This document shows positions 16,076 through 25,147 of a stretch of DNA of 63,706 bases, one piece after another. This DNA is from Yinghuangia elevatio (GTDB lineage: Bacteria; Actinomycetota; Actinomycetes; Streptomycetales; Streptomycetaceae). How positions within the stretch are numbered: position 1 is the stretch's first letter; every line of letters starts with the position of its first letter. The stretch lies in NCBI RefSeq assembly GCF_040649515.1, contig NZ_JBEZFP010000042.1, positions 1-63,706 of the forward strand, written 5' to 3'. The position numbers and the translations under genes are program-made. The notes beneath the pieces are model-generated. The model was not told the origin of the DNA. It did no database searches and worked only from the letters and a program-made list of their open reading frames with translations.

Positions 16076-17115
16076 CACTGCCCCCTCGACACGCTGTCGG
16101 CCCCGACTCCGGATGCGGCACCGGTCGTCGGGGCACCGGTGGCGGCATCGGAAGAGGCATCGGGAGAAGCACCACCGTCCGCCGGGCCGAAGTCCCGGTC
16201 CATCTCGTCGGCGAACAAGAACCGGGCGGCGTGCGCGAAGTCGCCCGAAGGCGGTGGCAATGACGAGCCGCCGCACACGCCGAGCAGTTGGCCGGTGATC
16301 CACGAAGCCTGGTCCGAGGCGAGGAACACCACGGCGCGGCCCACGTCGGCCGGGTCGCCGAGCGGGCTGTCCGCGCCGGCGGCCAGCGGTGTCCCCGCCC
16401 GCATGATGGCCAGGTTCTCGGGCGTGGTGGCCGCCGCGGCGGACTCGGTGGCCATCCAGCCCGGGCGTACGCCGTTGACGCGGATCCCGAAGCGGCCCAA
16501 CTCGGCGGCCGCGCACCGGGTGAGTTCGTCCACCGCGGCCTTCGACACCGAATAGCCGTTCATGAACGCGGCGGGGCGCGCGGCGGAGATCGACGACACC
16601 GTGACGATCGCGCCGCCGCGGGTACGCATCAGGCGGGCGGCGTGCTTGACGGTGTGCGCCGTGCCGAGCACGTTCACACCCAGTGGCACCATCCAGTGCT
16701 CGGTGGTCAGGTGCAGCAGCGAACCCGGCATCGCGGTACCGGCGTTCGCGACCGCGATGTCGAGATGGCCGTCTTCCGCGGCGGCGGCCTCGGCCGCCGC
16801 CGCTATGCGCGACTCGTCGGTGACGTCCGCGTCCACGGCCCGCACTCCGGGGAGTCCGGCCGCCGCAAGTTCCGCGCATGCCGCGTCCAGGACGCCGGCG
16901 TCGGGACCGCAGATCGTCACGCGCGCCCCGGCCGCCGCGAGGGCGGCGGCGATTGCCTTGCCGATGCCCGTACCGCCGCCTGTGACCAGCGCCGTGCGCC
17001 CGGCCAGCGACAACACCGGGGGAGCAGGGCAGACCGCCGGGGGACCGGCGGCGGGGGAATCGGCCGGGGGAGTGCCGACCGCGGGGGACTGCCGCGGGTC
17101 CGTGCGTTCACTCAT
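16075..17115 (-). CDS. SDR-family oxidoreductase with terminal extensions
   Basis: This 346-residue SDR has cofactor motif TGGGTGIG (45-52), NAG near 124-126, catalytic S175 and Y188/K192 in YSVSKAA. It is about 90 residues longer than usual. The extra length is a Pro/Ala-rich N-terminal tail of 35 residues and a C-terminal extension (from about 290) with ARFLFADEMDRDFG followed by a low-complexity tail. The final VCGGSS replaces the common DGG. It likely oxidises a hydroxyacyl intermediate produced after the acyl-CoA dehydrogenase encoded directly upstream. Confidence 0.86.
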   Translation of the reverse strand: MSERTDPRQSPAVGTPPADSPAAGPPAVCPAPPVLSLAGRTALVTGGGTGIGKAIAAALAAAGARVTICGPDAGVLDAACAELAAAGLPGVRAVDADVTDESRIAAAAEAAAAEDGHLDIAVANAGTAMPGSLLHLTTEHWMVPLGVNVLGTAHTVKHAARLMRTRGGAIVTVSSISAARPAAFMNGYSVSKAAVDELTRCAAAELGRFGIRVNGVRPGWMATESAAAATTPENLAIMRAGTPLAAGADSPLGDPADVGRAVVFLASDQASWITGQLLGVCGGSSLPPPSGDFAHAARFLFADEMDRDFGPADGGASPDASSDAATGAPTTGAASGVGADSVSRGQ

Positions 17116-17141
17116 CGGATGCCTCCGTGGATGCCGTGGCG

Positions 17142-18437
17142 TCACGCGATGCCTGCCGCCGCCCGGAGTTCGGCCCACTTGAGCTCGGCGGCCGGGCGGC
17201 GGGACGGGATGTGCTCGGACGGCCAGCCCTCGACGGGCGTGTGGCGGGCGAGCAGCGTACGGGCGAGGACGGACTTGTGGAGCTCGTCGGGGCCGTCCCC
17301 GATGGGGCCGAAGCGCGTCGAGCGGTACCACGCCTCGACGGGCAGGTCCGAGGAGTAGCCGAGTGCGCCGCAGACCTGGATCGTGCGGTCGAGCACGGCC
17401 AGCACGACCTTGGACACGTGGGCCTTGACCATGCCGAGTTCGGCGCGCACCGGGCCGGGGCCGTGCCGGTCCATGCGCCATGCGGTCTGGAACGTGAGCA
17501 GCCGGGCCGCCTGGATCTCCATGTGGGAGAGCGCGATGTAGTCCTGGACCATCTGGTGGCGGCCGAGGATTTGGCCGTGCGAGGTACGCGAGACCGCGCG
17601 CTCGCACATGATGTCCAGCGCCCGCTGTGCCTGCCCGAGCCACCGCATCGCGTGGTGGATCCGTCCCCCGCCGAGCCGCTGTTGGGCCAGCACGAAGCCG
17701 TCGCCGGGTGCGCCGATCAGGTGGTCGCCGGGCACCCGGCAGTCGCGGAAGACGATTTCCGCGTGGTTGCCCGGTCGGCCGTACGCGACGTCCGGATGCG
17801 CCATGGTGCCGATGTCGCGCACGATCTCCATGCCCGGGGTGCCGGCCGGGACGACGAAGACCGACGCGTGCCGGTGCGGGCGCCCCTCCGGCGTCGTCTC
17901 GGCGAAGACCAGGACGATGTCGGCCACCGACGCGTTGGTGATGAACCACTTGCGGCCGTTGAGGACCCAGTCCTCGCCGTCGCGCACCGCGGTGGTGCCG
18001 ATGACGGTCGGGTCGGCGCCGGCCAGGAACGGTTCGGTCAGGGCGAAGGCGCTCGATATCTCGCCGCGCAGGTTGGGCCAGAGCCAGCGCTCCTTCTGCG
18101 CGTCCGTCGCACCGTGGGCGAGCAGTTCCATGTTGCCGCTGTCGGGGGCCTGGACGCCGAAGACAGTCATCGACATCATGCAGCGCCCGATGATCTCCGA
18201 CATGAGGGCGAGCTTGAGCTGCCCGAAGCCCGCCCCGCCCAGGCGGGGGTCGAGGAACGCCCCCCACAGGCCGCGCGCCTTGACGCGGTCGCGGAGGTGC
18301 TCGCGTACGACACGCCATTCGTCGGCGGGGAGTCCGTCGAACACCGGTTCCAGGGGGATCAGCTCGTCGTCGACGAACGCGCGCATCCAGACGAGGTGTT
18401 CCTCGAACTCCGGTTCGGTCTCGAAGTCCCACGCCAT
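17142..18437 (-). CDS. Acyl-CoA dehydrogenase family protein
   Basis: This 431-residue flavoenzyme fits the ACAD10/11-like branch. It has an N-terminal helical domain, FALTEPFLAGADPTVIGTTAVRDG with the FAD and substrate loop, a WFITNASVADIVLVFAET beta-domain, and C-terminal YRSTRFGPIGDGPDELH, where the DGPDE box is diagnostic. It would introduce an alpha,beta double bond into an acyl-CoA. It is the first gene of the leftward catabolic string, 26 bp before the SDR. The divergent transporter at 18584 may bring in the substrate. Confidence 0.9.
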   Translation of the reverse strand: MAWDFETEPEFEEHLVWMRAFVDDELIPLEPVFDGLPADEWRVVREHLRDRVKARGLWGAFLDPRLGGAGFGQLKLALMSEIIGRCMMSMTVFGVQAPDSGNMELLAHGATDAQKERWLWPNLRGEISSAFALTEPFLAGADPTVIGTTAVRDGEDWVLNGRKWFITNASVADIVLVFAETTPEGRPHRHASVFVVPAGTPGMEIVRDIGTMAHPDVAYGRPGNHAEIVFRDCRVPGDHLIGAPGDGFVLAQQRLGGGRIHHAMRWLGQAQRALDIMCERAVSRTSHGQILGRHQMVQDYIALSHMEIQAARLLTFQTAWRMDRHGPGPVRAELGMVKAHVSKVVLAVLDRTIQVCGALGYSSDLPVEAWYRSTRFGPIGDGPDELHKSVLARTLLARHTPVEGWPSEHIPSRRPAAELKWAELRAAAGIA

Positions 18438-18583
18438 GCCTGCCCCCTTCGGTCAACGACTCGCGCCGGGGATGAATAACACCGTAATTACAGCGTCATT
18501 GCAAGCATGCCTTGGTTGGGATGTATAGATTCATCCTGTTTGTCCGATACGACGTCAAGAGATCGTCGGACGTGAGGAGAACG

Positions 18584-20074
18584 GTGGGCACCGACGCGCT
18601 GCGCCAGGAGGACATCACCGTCGTCGACACGAAGACCGTGGACACCGCGGTCCGGGCCACCATGCTCGGCAACGCGATGGAGTGGTACGACTTCGGCATC
18701 TACGCCTACATGGCCGTCACCATCGGCCACGTGTTCTTCCCGTCCGGCAACGACACCGCGCAAGTGCTGTCGTCCTTCGCGACGTTCGCCGCCGCGTTCG
18801 TCGTGCGTCCGCTCGGCGGCTTCTTCTTCGGCCCGCTCGGCGACCGCATCGGGCGCAAGAAGGTGCTCGCCACCACCATGCTGATGATGGCCGGCGGGAC
18901 CCTGAGCATCGGCCTCATCCCGAGCTACTCCACGATCGGCTTCGCGGCGCCCACCCTCCTGGTGCTGTTCCGGATGGTCCAGGGCTTCTCGGCGGGCGGC
19001 GAATACGGCGGCGCCAGCACCTTCATCGCGGAGTACGCGCCCGACCGGCGCCGCGGCTTCTACGGCAGCTACCTCGAATTCGGCACGCTCATCGGCTACA
19101 TCAGCGCGGCGAGCCTGGTCACGCTGCTCACCGCGCTGCTCGACGACAACCAGATGGAGGGTTGGGGCTGGCGCATCCCCTTCCTGCTCGCCGCCCCGAT
19201 CGGCATCGTCGGGCTGTACCTGCGGCTGCGGCTGGAGGAGTCCCCGGCGTTCACCAAGGTCCTGGAGGCGCAGGCGGCGAGCGGCGCGAAGTCGGACGGC
19301 GCCGGGGAAGGCGGCAGCGGCGGCAACGCGGACGGGAAGGCGAACGGCAGATCCGGCGGTGGATCGGACGGTACGCCGGACAAGAACCCGGAGGCCGGCT
19401 CGTTCCGCGAGTTCCGCCGCATCTTCACCGAGCAGCGCACGCCGATGATCCTGTGCATCGCGCTGGTGGCGGCGTACAACATCAACGACTACATGCTGCT
19501 GTCCTACATGCCGACGTACCTCTCGGACACGCTCGACTACGACGAGACGCACGGCCTGCTGCAGATCGTCGTCGTCATGGTCGTGCTGCTCGCCCTCATC
19601 CACCCGCTCGGCGGGCTCACCGACCGCATCGGACGGCGCCCGGTCATCATCGGCGGGTGCGCGGGGTTCATCGTGCTGCCGCTGCCATGCTTCGCCCTGA
19701 TCCAGGCGGGCGGCCTGGTGACCATCTTCCTCGGCCTGATGATCCTCGGCCTGGTGCTGGTCTGCTTCCTCGCCACCATGTCGGCCGCGCTGCCCGCGCT
19801 GTTCCCGACCGAGGTCCGCTCCGGTGCGCTGTCCGTCTCGTTCAACATCTCGGTGTCGGCATTCGGCGGTACGACACCGTTCGTCGCCGAGGCGCTGGTG
19901 AGCGGCACCGGCAACGACTACATGCCGGCGTTCTACATGATGCTCGCGGCGGCGGTCGGCATCGTGGCCGCCTGGAAGATGGACGAGACCGCGAGCAAAC
20001 CGCTGATGGGCTCGCCGCCTTCGGTGGCGACCGAGGAGGAGGCCAGGGAACTGGTCGCGGCATCGAACCCGTAG
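18584..20074 (+). CDS. MFS transporter, metabolite:H+ symporter (MHS, ProP/ShiA-like)
   Basis: This 496-residue, 12-helix inner-membrane protein begins VRATMLGNAMEWYDFGIYAY, the hallmark of MHS transporters for betaine, proline, shikimate or dicarboxylates. The GPLGDRIGRKKVL and GGLTDRIGRRPVI loops are the repeated MFS A-motifs. The central cytoplasmic loop carries about 45 Gly/Ser/Asp-rich residues. GTG 18584 was chosen because GAGGAG sits just upstream. It is divergent from the acyl-CoA dehydrogenase operon and likely imports that pathway's acid substrate. Confidence 0.88.
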   Translation: MGTDALRQEDITVVDTKTVDTAVRATMLGNAMEWYDFGIYAYMAVTIGHVFFPSGNDTAQVLSSFATFAAAFVVRPLGGFFFGPLGDRIGRKKVLATTMLMMAGGTLSIGLIPSYSTIGFAAPTLLVLFRMVQGFSAGGEYGGASTFIAEYAPDRRRGFYGSYLEFGTLIGYISAASLVTLLTALLDDNQMEGWGWRIPFLLAAPIGIVGLYLRLRLEESPAFTKVLEAQAASGAKSDGAGEGGSGGNADGKANGRSGGGSDGTPDKNPEAGSFREFRRIFTEQRTPMILCIALVAAYNINDYMLLSYMPTYLSDTLDYDETHGLLQIVVVMVVLLALIHPLGGLTDRIGRRPVIIGGCAGFIVLPLPCFALIQAGGLVTIFLGLMILGLVLVCFLATMSAALPALFPTEVRSGALSVSFNISVSAFGGTTPFVAEALVSGTGNDYMPAFYMMLAAAVGIVAAWKMDETASKPLMGSPPSVATEEEARELVAASNP

Positions 20075-20142
20075 TTCGGACCACGCCGGCCAAGCTCGCC
20101 GCCGAGCCCGCGGATCCGCCCGGTGAAGGGGGACTCGCGGGC

Positions 20143-20161
20143 CCGGCAGCTCGCCTGCCGG
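20143..20161. terminator. Probable terminator hairpin
   Basis: CCGGCAG and CTGCCGG pair around a 5-base loop, between the convergent MHS-transporter and lipoprotein genes. Confidence 0.5.
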
Positions 20162-20209
20162 CGGGCTCGGTGGCCCGGGGCGCGTGTTGCGCCGGCCGGA
20201 CGGCGCGCG

Positions 20210-21046
20210 TCAGTCGGCGAGTTCCCGCAGGTTGCCGATCTGGGCCTGGATGAGGTCGATCGGCGCCTCGGGCTCGCCCGCCCCGGCGGCGTTCACCGCG
20301 TTCACCGCGATCATGGTGTCGCCTTCGATGATGTAGACGAACAGGACCTCGACGTTGCCGGCATCGGTCGTGATGGTCATGCGGTACTCGAAGCTGTCGA
20401 GGCCGTACATCTCGTAGTCCTCCATCCCCGTCTCGACCTCGTACGTCTTCCCTTCGATGAGCGCGTTGAAGTGCTCGCACTTCTGGTACGACTCCTGCAG
20501 GTCCGCGAGCCACTGCAGGTGTTCGGCGTGCGGCTTGCTCATCAGGAGGAACGTGATGTCCGGCAGCGGCCCGGTCGCGAGCGAATCCGGCGTGTACTCG
20601 CGGCTCGCGAAGGGCGGCGGCTTGTCGCCGACCGGGTGGTCGAGGAGCACCTGGCACCGTGGGTCGTCGGCCTTGCCGATCGAATTGTCCTCCTCCAGCG
20701 GTCGGTTGGTCCGCTCGACCTTGTAGTCACCGCCGATCTCGCCGTCGTCCAGCAGGACCGCGGTCAGCTGCTCGGTGGTCGCGAGCCCGCCGCGGGGCGT
20801 GTCGCCCTTGGCCGGACCGTCGGACGCGCCGCCGGATGGTTTGTCGGACGCCTTGCCCGACGGTTTGTCGGATGATGTGTCGGGCGCCTTGTCCGAGGGC
20901 TGAGCCTCGGCCGAGAAGCCCGGCTTCTCGCCGAGCAGCGAGTCGGAGCCGTCCTTCTGGCAGGCCGTCGTCAGACCGGCGAGCGCGACGAGGATCATGG
21001 GCACGACGGCATGCTTCGCCGCCCGCCGGGACATGGTGGAACGCAC
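20210..21046 (-). CDS. Secreted lipoprotein of unknown function
   Basis: This 278-residue protein has a basic N-terminus, a hydrophobic core and the lipobox LTTAC with lipidation at C29, so it should sit on the outer face of the membrane. Residues 40-85 are a disordered Ser/Asp/Lys-rich linker with SDKPSG repeats. The folded domain (about 90-278) resembles actinobacterial PknH-sensor or LppX-type lipoproteins in general layout only. GTG 21046 was chosen over ATG 21034 because a G-rich ribosome-binding site lies at proper distance. It is divergent from the MMPL exporter, which may be functionally linked. Confidence 0.78.
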   Translation of the reverse strand: MRSTMSRRAAKHAVVPMILVALAGLTTACQKDGSDSLLGEKPGFSAEAQPSDKAPDTSSDKPSGKASDKPSGGASDGPAKGDTPRGGLATTEQLTAVLLDDGEIGGDYKVERTNRPLEEDNSIGKADDPRCQVLLDHPVGDKPPPFASREYTPDSLATGPLPDITFLLMSKPHAEHLQWLADLQESYQKCEHFNALIEGKTYEVETGMEDYEMYGLDSFEYRMTITTDAGNVEVLFVYIIEGDTMIAVNAVNAAGAGEPEAPIDLIQAQIGNLRELAD

Positions 21047-21338
21047 CGTGAACCCCCCAGTTTCGGTGTGATGTGGTGCGGCGCCGCGCCCTCCCTGCCG
21101 GCCGTACCCCCCTGGTCCGGCCATTTGGCGCAGGTGTCGCGCGAGGCGCCCCGCAGAGCACGGTAGTTGGCGGCGGAGTCCGAGCGCGCCGCTGTTACGA
21201 AGCCGATGCACTCGGGGGACCGCGCTCCGCCGTCCGGTCCACTGCGGTCGCGGTCGGCGGTGCGCGGGCCGATCCTGGCGGAAGGGCCCGGTCCACCGGG
21301 GCAGGGGCCGCCCGGAGCGCCCCACCGGAGGTCAGGCG

Positions 21339-23477
21339 ATGTTTGCGGCGATCGGCCGATTCGTGGTGCGGCGCGCCTGGTGGGTCGTGGCGCTCTGGGT
21401 GGTGGCGGGGGCCCTCGTCGTGGTGTTCGCGCCGAGTCTGAAGACGACCACGAACCAGGCCGACTTCCTGCCCGGCTCCTACGAGTCGGTCAAGGCCCAG
21501 CGCCTGCAGAGCTCCGCGTTCCCCGTCCACCACGGCGGCGCGGTCGTCGTCTTCCAGCGCGCGGACGGCGGCTTCCTGACCGACGCGGACAACGCGACGG
21601 TGCAGCGCATTTCGGGTGACCTGACCGCGGCGCACATCCCCGGTATCGCCTCGATGACGCCCGGCCCGACCTCGCCCGACCGCCTCGTGCAGGTCGCGAA
21701 GGTCGTGATCCCCACGGCCGGGGATCCGGGCGCGGAGAGCAGCAAGGACGCGATCAGGGGCCTGCGCGGCGCGCTGGCGGACGCCGCCCGCGGAACCGGT
21801 CTCACCGCGGGCGTCGCGGGCCCGTCCGCGACCTCCGTCGACGAGGACGAGGCCGACGAGGACGCCGCGCGTACGGTGGCCGTCGCGACCGTCGTCATCA
21901 TCCTGGCGCTGCTCCTGCTGGTGTTCCGCAGTCCGGTCGCCGCGCTCCTGCCGGTGGTCGTGATCGCCGGCGTCTACCCCGTCGCGCGAGGCCTGATCGC
22001 GTCCGTCGACGACGCCTTCGACCTGACCGCGGGCACCATCACCACCGAACTGCTCACCGTCGTGCTGTTCGGCGTCGGCACGGACTACACGCTGTTCCTG
22101 CTCTTCCGCTACCGGGAGGCACTGCGGGACGGGGCCGACTCGGACACCGCGGTACGCCACGCCGTCACCCGGGTGGGCGAAGCCATCGCCTCGGCCGCCG
22201 GAGTCGTCGTCGTCGCCTTCGCGGCCTTGACGCTGTCGTCGTTGGGACTGCTGCGTTCACTCGGTCCGGCACTGGCCCTCGCGGTCCTCGTCATGCTCCT
22301 CGCCGGCCTCACCCTGATCCCGGCGATCGTCTCGCTGCTCGGGCCGAAGGTGTTCTGGCCGTCGCGCTCGGCGCAGCACCGGCCGGCCGAGGGCGGGGCC
22401 TTCACCCGTCTGGGGCAAGCCGTCGCCCGCCGCCCGGCCCGCTGGGCGGCGGGGTCGGCCCTGCTGATGGCGCTGCTCGCGCTCGGCTCCCTGGGCTACA
22501 AACCGGACTTCGACCTTGCCGGGATGGCGACCCCCTCGGATGCGCCCTCGCAGGTCGCGACGCGCGACCTCGAGGAGGGGTTCCCGGCGGGCGTCACAGC
22601 GCCGACCGAGGTCTACCTGACGGCCACCGGGGCCGCGGCTCCGACGCCGGAGCAGTTGGCCGCGTACGGCGACGCGCTCCGGGTCCCCGGGGTCGTCGCC
22701 GTCGAGAAGCCCCGGGTGAGCGGGAACGGCCGGACCGCCGAGTTCGCCGTCGTGCAGGCCGACGCGCCGTCATCCGCCGCCGCGATGGACGTCCTGAGCG
22801 ACGAACTGCGCCCCGCCGCCCGGCAGGCCGCGCCGCCTGGCACCAAGGCCCTGGTCGGCGGCGCCACCGCGGTGAGCGTGGACACCAGTTCGGCCGTCGA
22901 CCACGACTACGCCGTCGTCTTCCCGGTCGCGGCCGCCTGCATCCTGGTGATCCTCGGCCTCCTGCTGCACAGCCTCGTCGCGCCCTGGCTGCTCATGCTC
23001 TCCGTCGCGCTCGGGTTCGGTGCGACGCTCGGCGCGAGCACCATCGCGTTCCGGCAGTTCGCCGACCAGGCCGGGCTGGTCTTCGTGCTGCCCATCGTCA
23101 TGTACCTGTTCGTCGTCGCACTGGGCACCGACTACAACATCCTGATGGTGTCGCGGCTTCGCGAGGAGAGCCGTGCGGGACGCGCACCGCGAGAGGCGAC
23201 CGCGGGTGCGGTGGCCGCGAGCGGACCGGCGATCGCCTCGGCCGGGCTGATCCTCACCGGCACCTTCGCGACGCTGCTGCTCGGCGGCAACGTCACCCTC
23301 GTGCAGTTGGGGTTCACGCTCGCCTTCGGCATCGCGGTGACCGCGTTCGTCATGGCGATGCTGCTCACGCCCGCCCTGACCGCGCTGGTCGGCCGACGCA
23401 TGTGGTGGCCGGGGCACGAGGCCGACACCGCTCCGGACGACCCGGCCGGTCAGGCCATGTCCCACAACAGCCGGTAG
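21339..23477 (+). CDS. MMPL-family RND exporter
   Basis: This 712-residue inner-membrane protein has the duplicated RND layout: helix 1, a large outer domain, helices 2-6, then the same again. The paired motifs GTDYTLFLLFRYRE (Asp near 249) and GTDYNILMVSRLRE (Asp near 597) are the proton-relay regions conserved in MmpL proteins. These export lipids, siderophores or polyketides. Length fits the small actinomycete MMPL class (about 700-760). The ATG follows GGAGGT. The 3' end overlaps the convergent phosphotransferase gene by 28 bp. Confidence 0.93.
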   Translation: MFAAIGRFVVRRAWWVVALWVVAGALVVVFAPSLKTTTNQADFLPGSYESVKAQRLQSSAFPVHHGGAVVVFQRADGGFLTDADNATVQRISGDLTAAHIPGIASMTPGPTSPDRLVQVAKVVIPTAGDPGAESSKDAIRGLRGALADAARGTGLTAGVAGPSATSVDEDEADEDAARTVAVATVVIILALLLLVFRSPVAALLPVVVIAGVYPVARGLIASVDDAFDLTAGTITTELLTVVLFGVGTDYTLFLLFRYREALRDGADSDTAVRHAVTRVGEAIASAAGVVVVAFAALTLSSLGLLRSLGPALALAVLVMLLAGLTLIPAIVSLLGPKVFWPSRSAQHRPAEGGAFTRLGQAVARRPARWAAGSALLMALLALGSLGYKPDFDLAGMATPSDAPSQVATRDLEEGFPAGVTAPTEVYLTATGAAAPTPEQLAAYGDALRVPGVVAVEKPRVSGNGRTAEFAVVQADAPSSAAAMDVLSDELRPAARQAAPPGTKALVGGATAVSVDTSSAVDHDYAVVFPVAAACILVILGLLLHSLVAPWLLMLSVALGFGATLGASTIAFRQFADQAGLVFVLPIVMYLFVVALGTDYNILMVSRLREESRAGRAPREATAGAVAASGPAIASAGLILTGTFATLLLGGNVTLVQLGFTLAFGIAVTAFVMAMLLTPALTALVGRRMWWPGHEADTAPDDPAGQAMSHNSR

Positions 23478-24352
23478 TACGCCAGGCGTTCGGCGTCCGG
23501 CACGACGCCGTACGCGTCGAGCAGCACGTCCTCGAAGCCCGGGCCGAAGTCCTCGGTGAGACTCCATGCGGCGACCGCGAGATCCGCCCACCGGTCGGCA
23601 ATACCGAGCGAGCCGAGGTCGACGTGCGCGGCGAAGGTGCCGTCGTCGTGGACAAGGGTGTTGGGCACGCACGCGTCGCCGTGGCACACCACGAGCCGGT
23701 CCACCGGCGGCGGATCGGCGAGCCGGGCGCGTGCCTCGGCCGTCGCCAGGTGCCGGTGCTCGGGGAAGCGTTCCTCCTGGCCCTCGCCCTCGGCGATGCG
23801 CTCGTCGGCGCGTACCAGGCGCCGCGCCACGCTCCAGTCGAAGGGGCAGTCGTCGACCGGCAGGGCGTCGTGCAGCAGGCGCAGGCCCCGGCCGATGGCC
23901 GCCGCCGCGACCGCCGGGGCCGCGGCCCACCGGGGATCCACCGCGGAGACGCCGGCCACTTCGCGGGTCACCAGCCAGGCTCCGTCGGCGTCGCTGCCGT
24001 GCTCGACGACGGACGGTACGGCGGCCCAACGCCCCGCCCAGGCAAGGCGCACGGCTTCGCCGGGCAGATCGATCTCGGGGGTGCCCGCGGCCACCCACTT
24101 CGCATAGCGGACGCCGTCGGGCCCGCCGGTCAGGCGGAAGGTCAGGCCGCCCAGCTCGTTGCGCCACACGGGCACGACGTCCGTCGCGGCGGAACGGGCG
24201 GCGATCGCCGCGACGACGGCGGGGACGTCGGCGCCGACCGCGGCAGACACCTCGGCCGGGACGAGGGCGGAGCCCTCGGCGGGGTTCGCGCCGAGGGCTC
24301 CGCGAGTGGTTTCGATGGGGGACTCGGCAGCGTTCTCCGCAGGTGGGGCCAT
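23450..24352 (-). CDS. APH(3')-like aminoglycoside phosphotransferase
   Basis: This 300-residue kinase-fold enzyme closely follows the APH(3') layout. It has FRLTGGP then YAKW with the ATP-binding lysine K85, E99 in the GEAVRL helix, LHDALPVDDCPFD, the catalytic loop HGDACVPN (D226, N231), and the metal-binding Asp of VDLGSLGIADRWADLA (D245). APH(3') enzymes phosphorylate kanamycin and neomycin, and this spacing matches those of aminoglycoside producers. About 55 N-terminal residues are extra and Ala-rich. Actual resistance is unproven; many such genes are cryptic. A strong hairpin lies 19 bp before the start. Confidence 0.82.
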   Translation of the reverse strand: MAPPAENAAESPIETTRGALGANPAEGSALVPAEVSAAVGADVPAVVAAIAARSAATDVVPVWRNELGGLTFRLTGGPDGVRYAKWVAAGTPEIDLPGEAVRLAWAGRWAAVPSVVEHGSDADGAWLVTREVAGVSAVDPRWAAAPAVAAAAIGRGLRLLHDALPVDDCPFDWSVARRLVRADERIAEGEGQEERFPEHRHLATAEARARLADPPPVDRLVVCHGDACVPNTLVHDDGTFAAHVDLGSLGIADRWADLAVAAWSLTEDFGPGFEDVLLDAYGVVPDAERLAYYRLLWDMA

Positions 24353-24370
24353 GTGCCCATGATCCGCAGA

Positions 24371-24413
24371 CGGCGCCCGGTTCCCGCAACTGTGTTTCGG
24401 GAACCGGGCGCCG
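24371..24413 (-). terminator. Perfect 16-bp hairpin between unknown gene and aph
   Basis: CGGCGCCCGGTTCCCG (24371-24386) pairs with CGGGAACCGGGCGCCG (24398-24413) around an 11-base loop. It would end transcription from the 24435 gene. Because it also sits only 19 bp before the aph start codon, it could act as an attenuator or block read-through into aph. Confidence 0.8.
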
Positions 24414-24434
24414 GCGGGCCGTTCGGGCACCGCG

Positions 24435-24920
24435 TCAGTCGGCGGCGGACTCCATCAGGGCGCGCATGAGCGGCGTCGAGTCGATCCAGGTCAGCGCGTC
24501 GGTGCGGCGCCGCGGGGCGGCGTACCGGCGGATCAGCGACGCGTGGCGCTGGAGCCACGCGGCGGCGTTGCCGCAGTACGCGGGCGGCATCTCGGCGATC
24601 GCGATGGTGCTGCCGTCGGCGGCGACCCACACCCGGTCCTGGTCGAGCAGCCAGCGCCAGGCGCCGGTGCCCGCCGGCCCGCGCGCGATGAGCGCCCGGG
24701 CGCCCGCGCTGGTGGGGCGGATCGGGCGGCCGAGGCCCGGGACGGGGTCGCCGTACCGGACGAGGTTGCGGGTGTCGAGGGTGTGCAGGGTGCGGGCGGA
24801 GATGCCGGGGGCGCCACCGCGCTCGCCGACGTGCGTGCGGATCGCGCCGGTCGAGATACGGCCCAGCGCGCGGCGGGCGGTCGTCATGCGGACGGGAGCG
24901 GGATTCCGAGTCAGGGTCAT
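24435..24920 (-). CDS. Unknown protein, possible winged-helix fold
   Basis: This 161-residue basic protein has no signal peptide or membrane segment. The middle (about residues 38-78: GISARTLHTLDTRNLVRYG then RPTSAGARALI) looks like a winged helix, with a helix, a recognition helix and a wing. The C-terminus has two further predicted helices with WLQRHASLIRRYA. I do not recognise the family. It has its own upstream region with two copies of TGTTCCATTG, and ends at the strong hairpin at 24371. Confidence 0.6.
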   Translation of the reverse strand: MTLTRNPAPVRMTTARRALGRISTGAIRTHVGERGGAPGISARTLHTLDTRNLVRYGDPVPGLGRPIRPTSAGARALIARGPAGTGAWRWLLDQDRVWVAADGSTIAIAEMPPAYCGNAAAWLQRHASLIRRYAAPRRRTDALTWIDSTPLMRALMESAAD

Positions 24921-24954
24921 ATCGAACTCCGCTTCTGGCTACGCCGATTTGCCC

Positions 24955-24999
24955 TGTTCCATTGGGCAACAGGGGCTCATGACAACCATTGTTCCATTG
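24955..24999. repeat. Pair of TGTTCCATTG direct repeats
   Basis: The 10-mer TGTTCCATTG occurs at 24955-24964 and 24990-24999, 35 bp apart, in an AT-richer patch upstream of the 24435 gene. The spacing is close to three helical turns and fits a regulator binding two sites on one face. Confidence 0.5.
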
Positions 25000-25147
25000 C
25001 CTACCGACATCGGACGTCTTGAACTCCCGGCCGCTACAGCCGACTTGGCGGCGCGTCAGCTCCGCGCAGGAACGCCCGTGGCGGCGTACTCGCACCCTGT
25101 CGCGGGACTCGTCGCGGGCCCGTCGCGGGCCCGGGTCAACGGCCCCG

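Noticed and set aside
24955..24999. TGTTCCATTG repeats as a CRISPR array
   Set aside because: There are only two 10-bp copies, no spacers of uniform length and no cas genes.
24979..25147. Rightward small frame beginning MTTIVPLPTDIGRLELPAATADL
   Set aside because: It has a fair start region, but codon third positions are AT-rich and the frame runs on far into the antisense of the DUF6882-like gene without a natural stop. It is probably noncoding.
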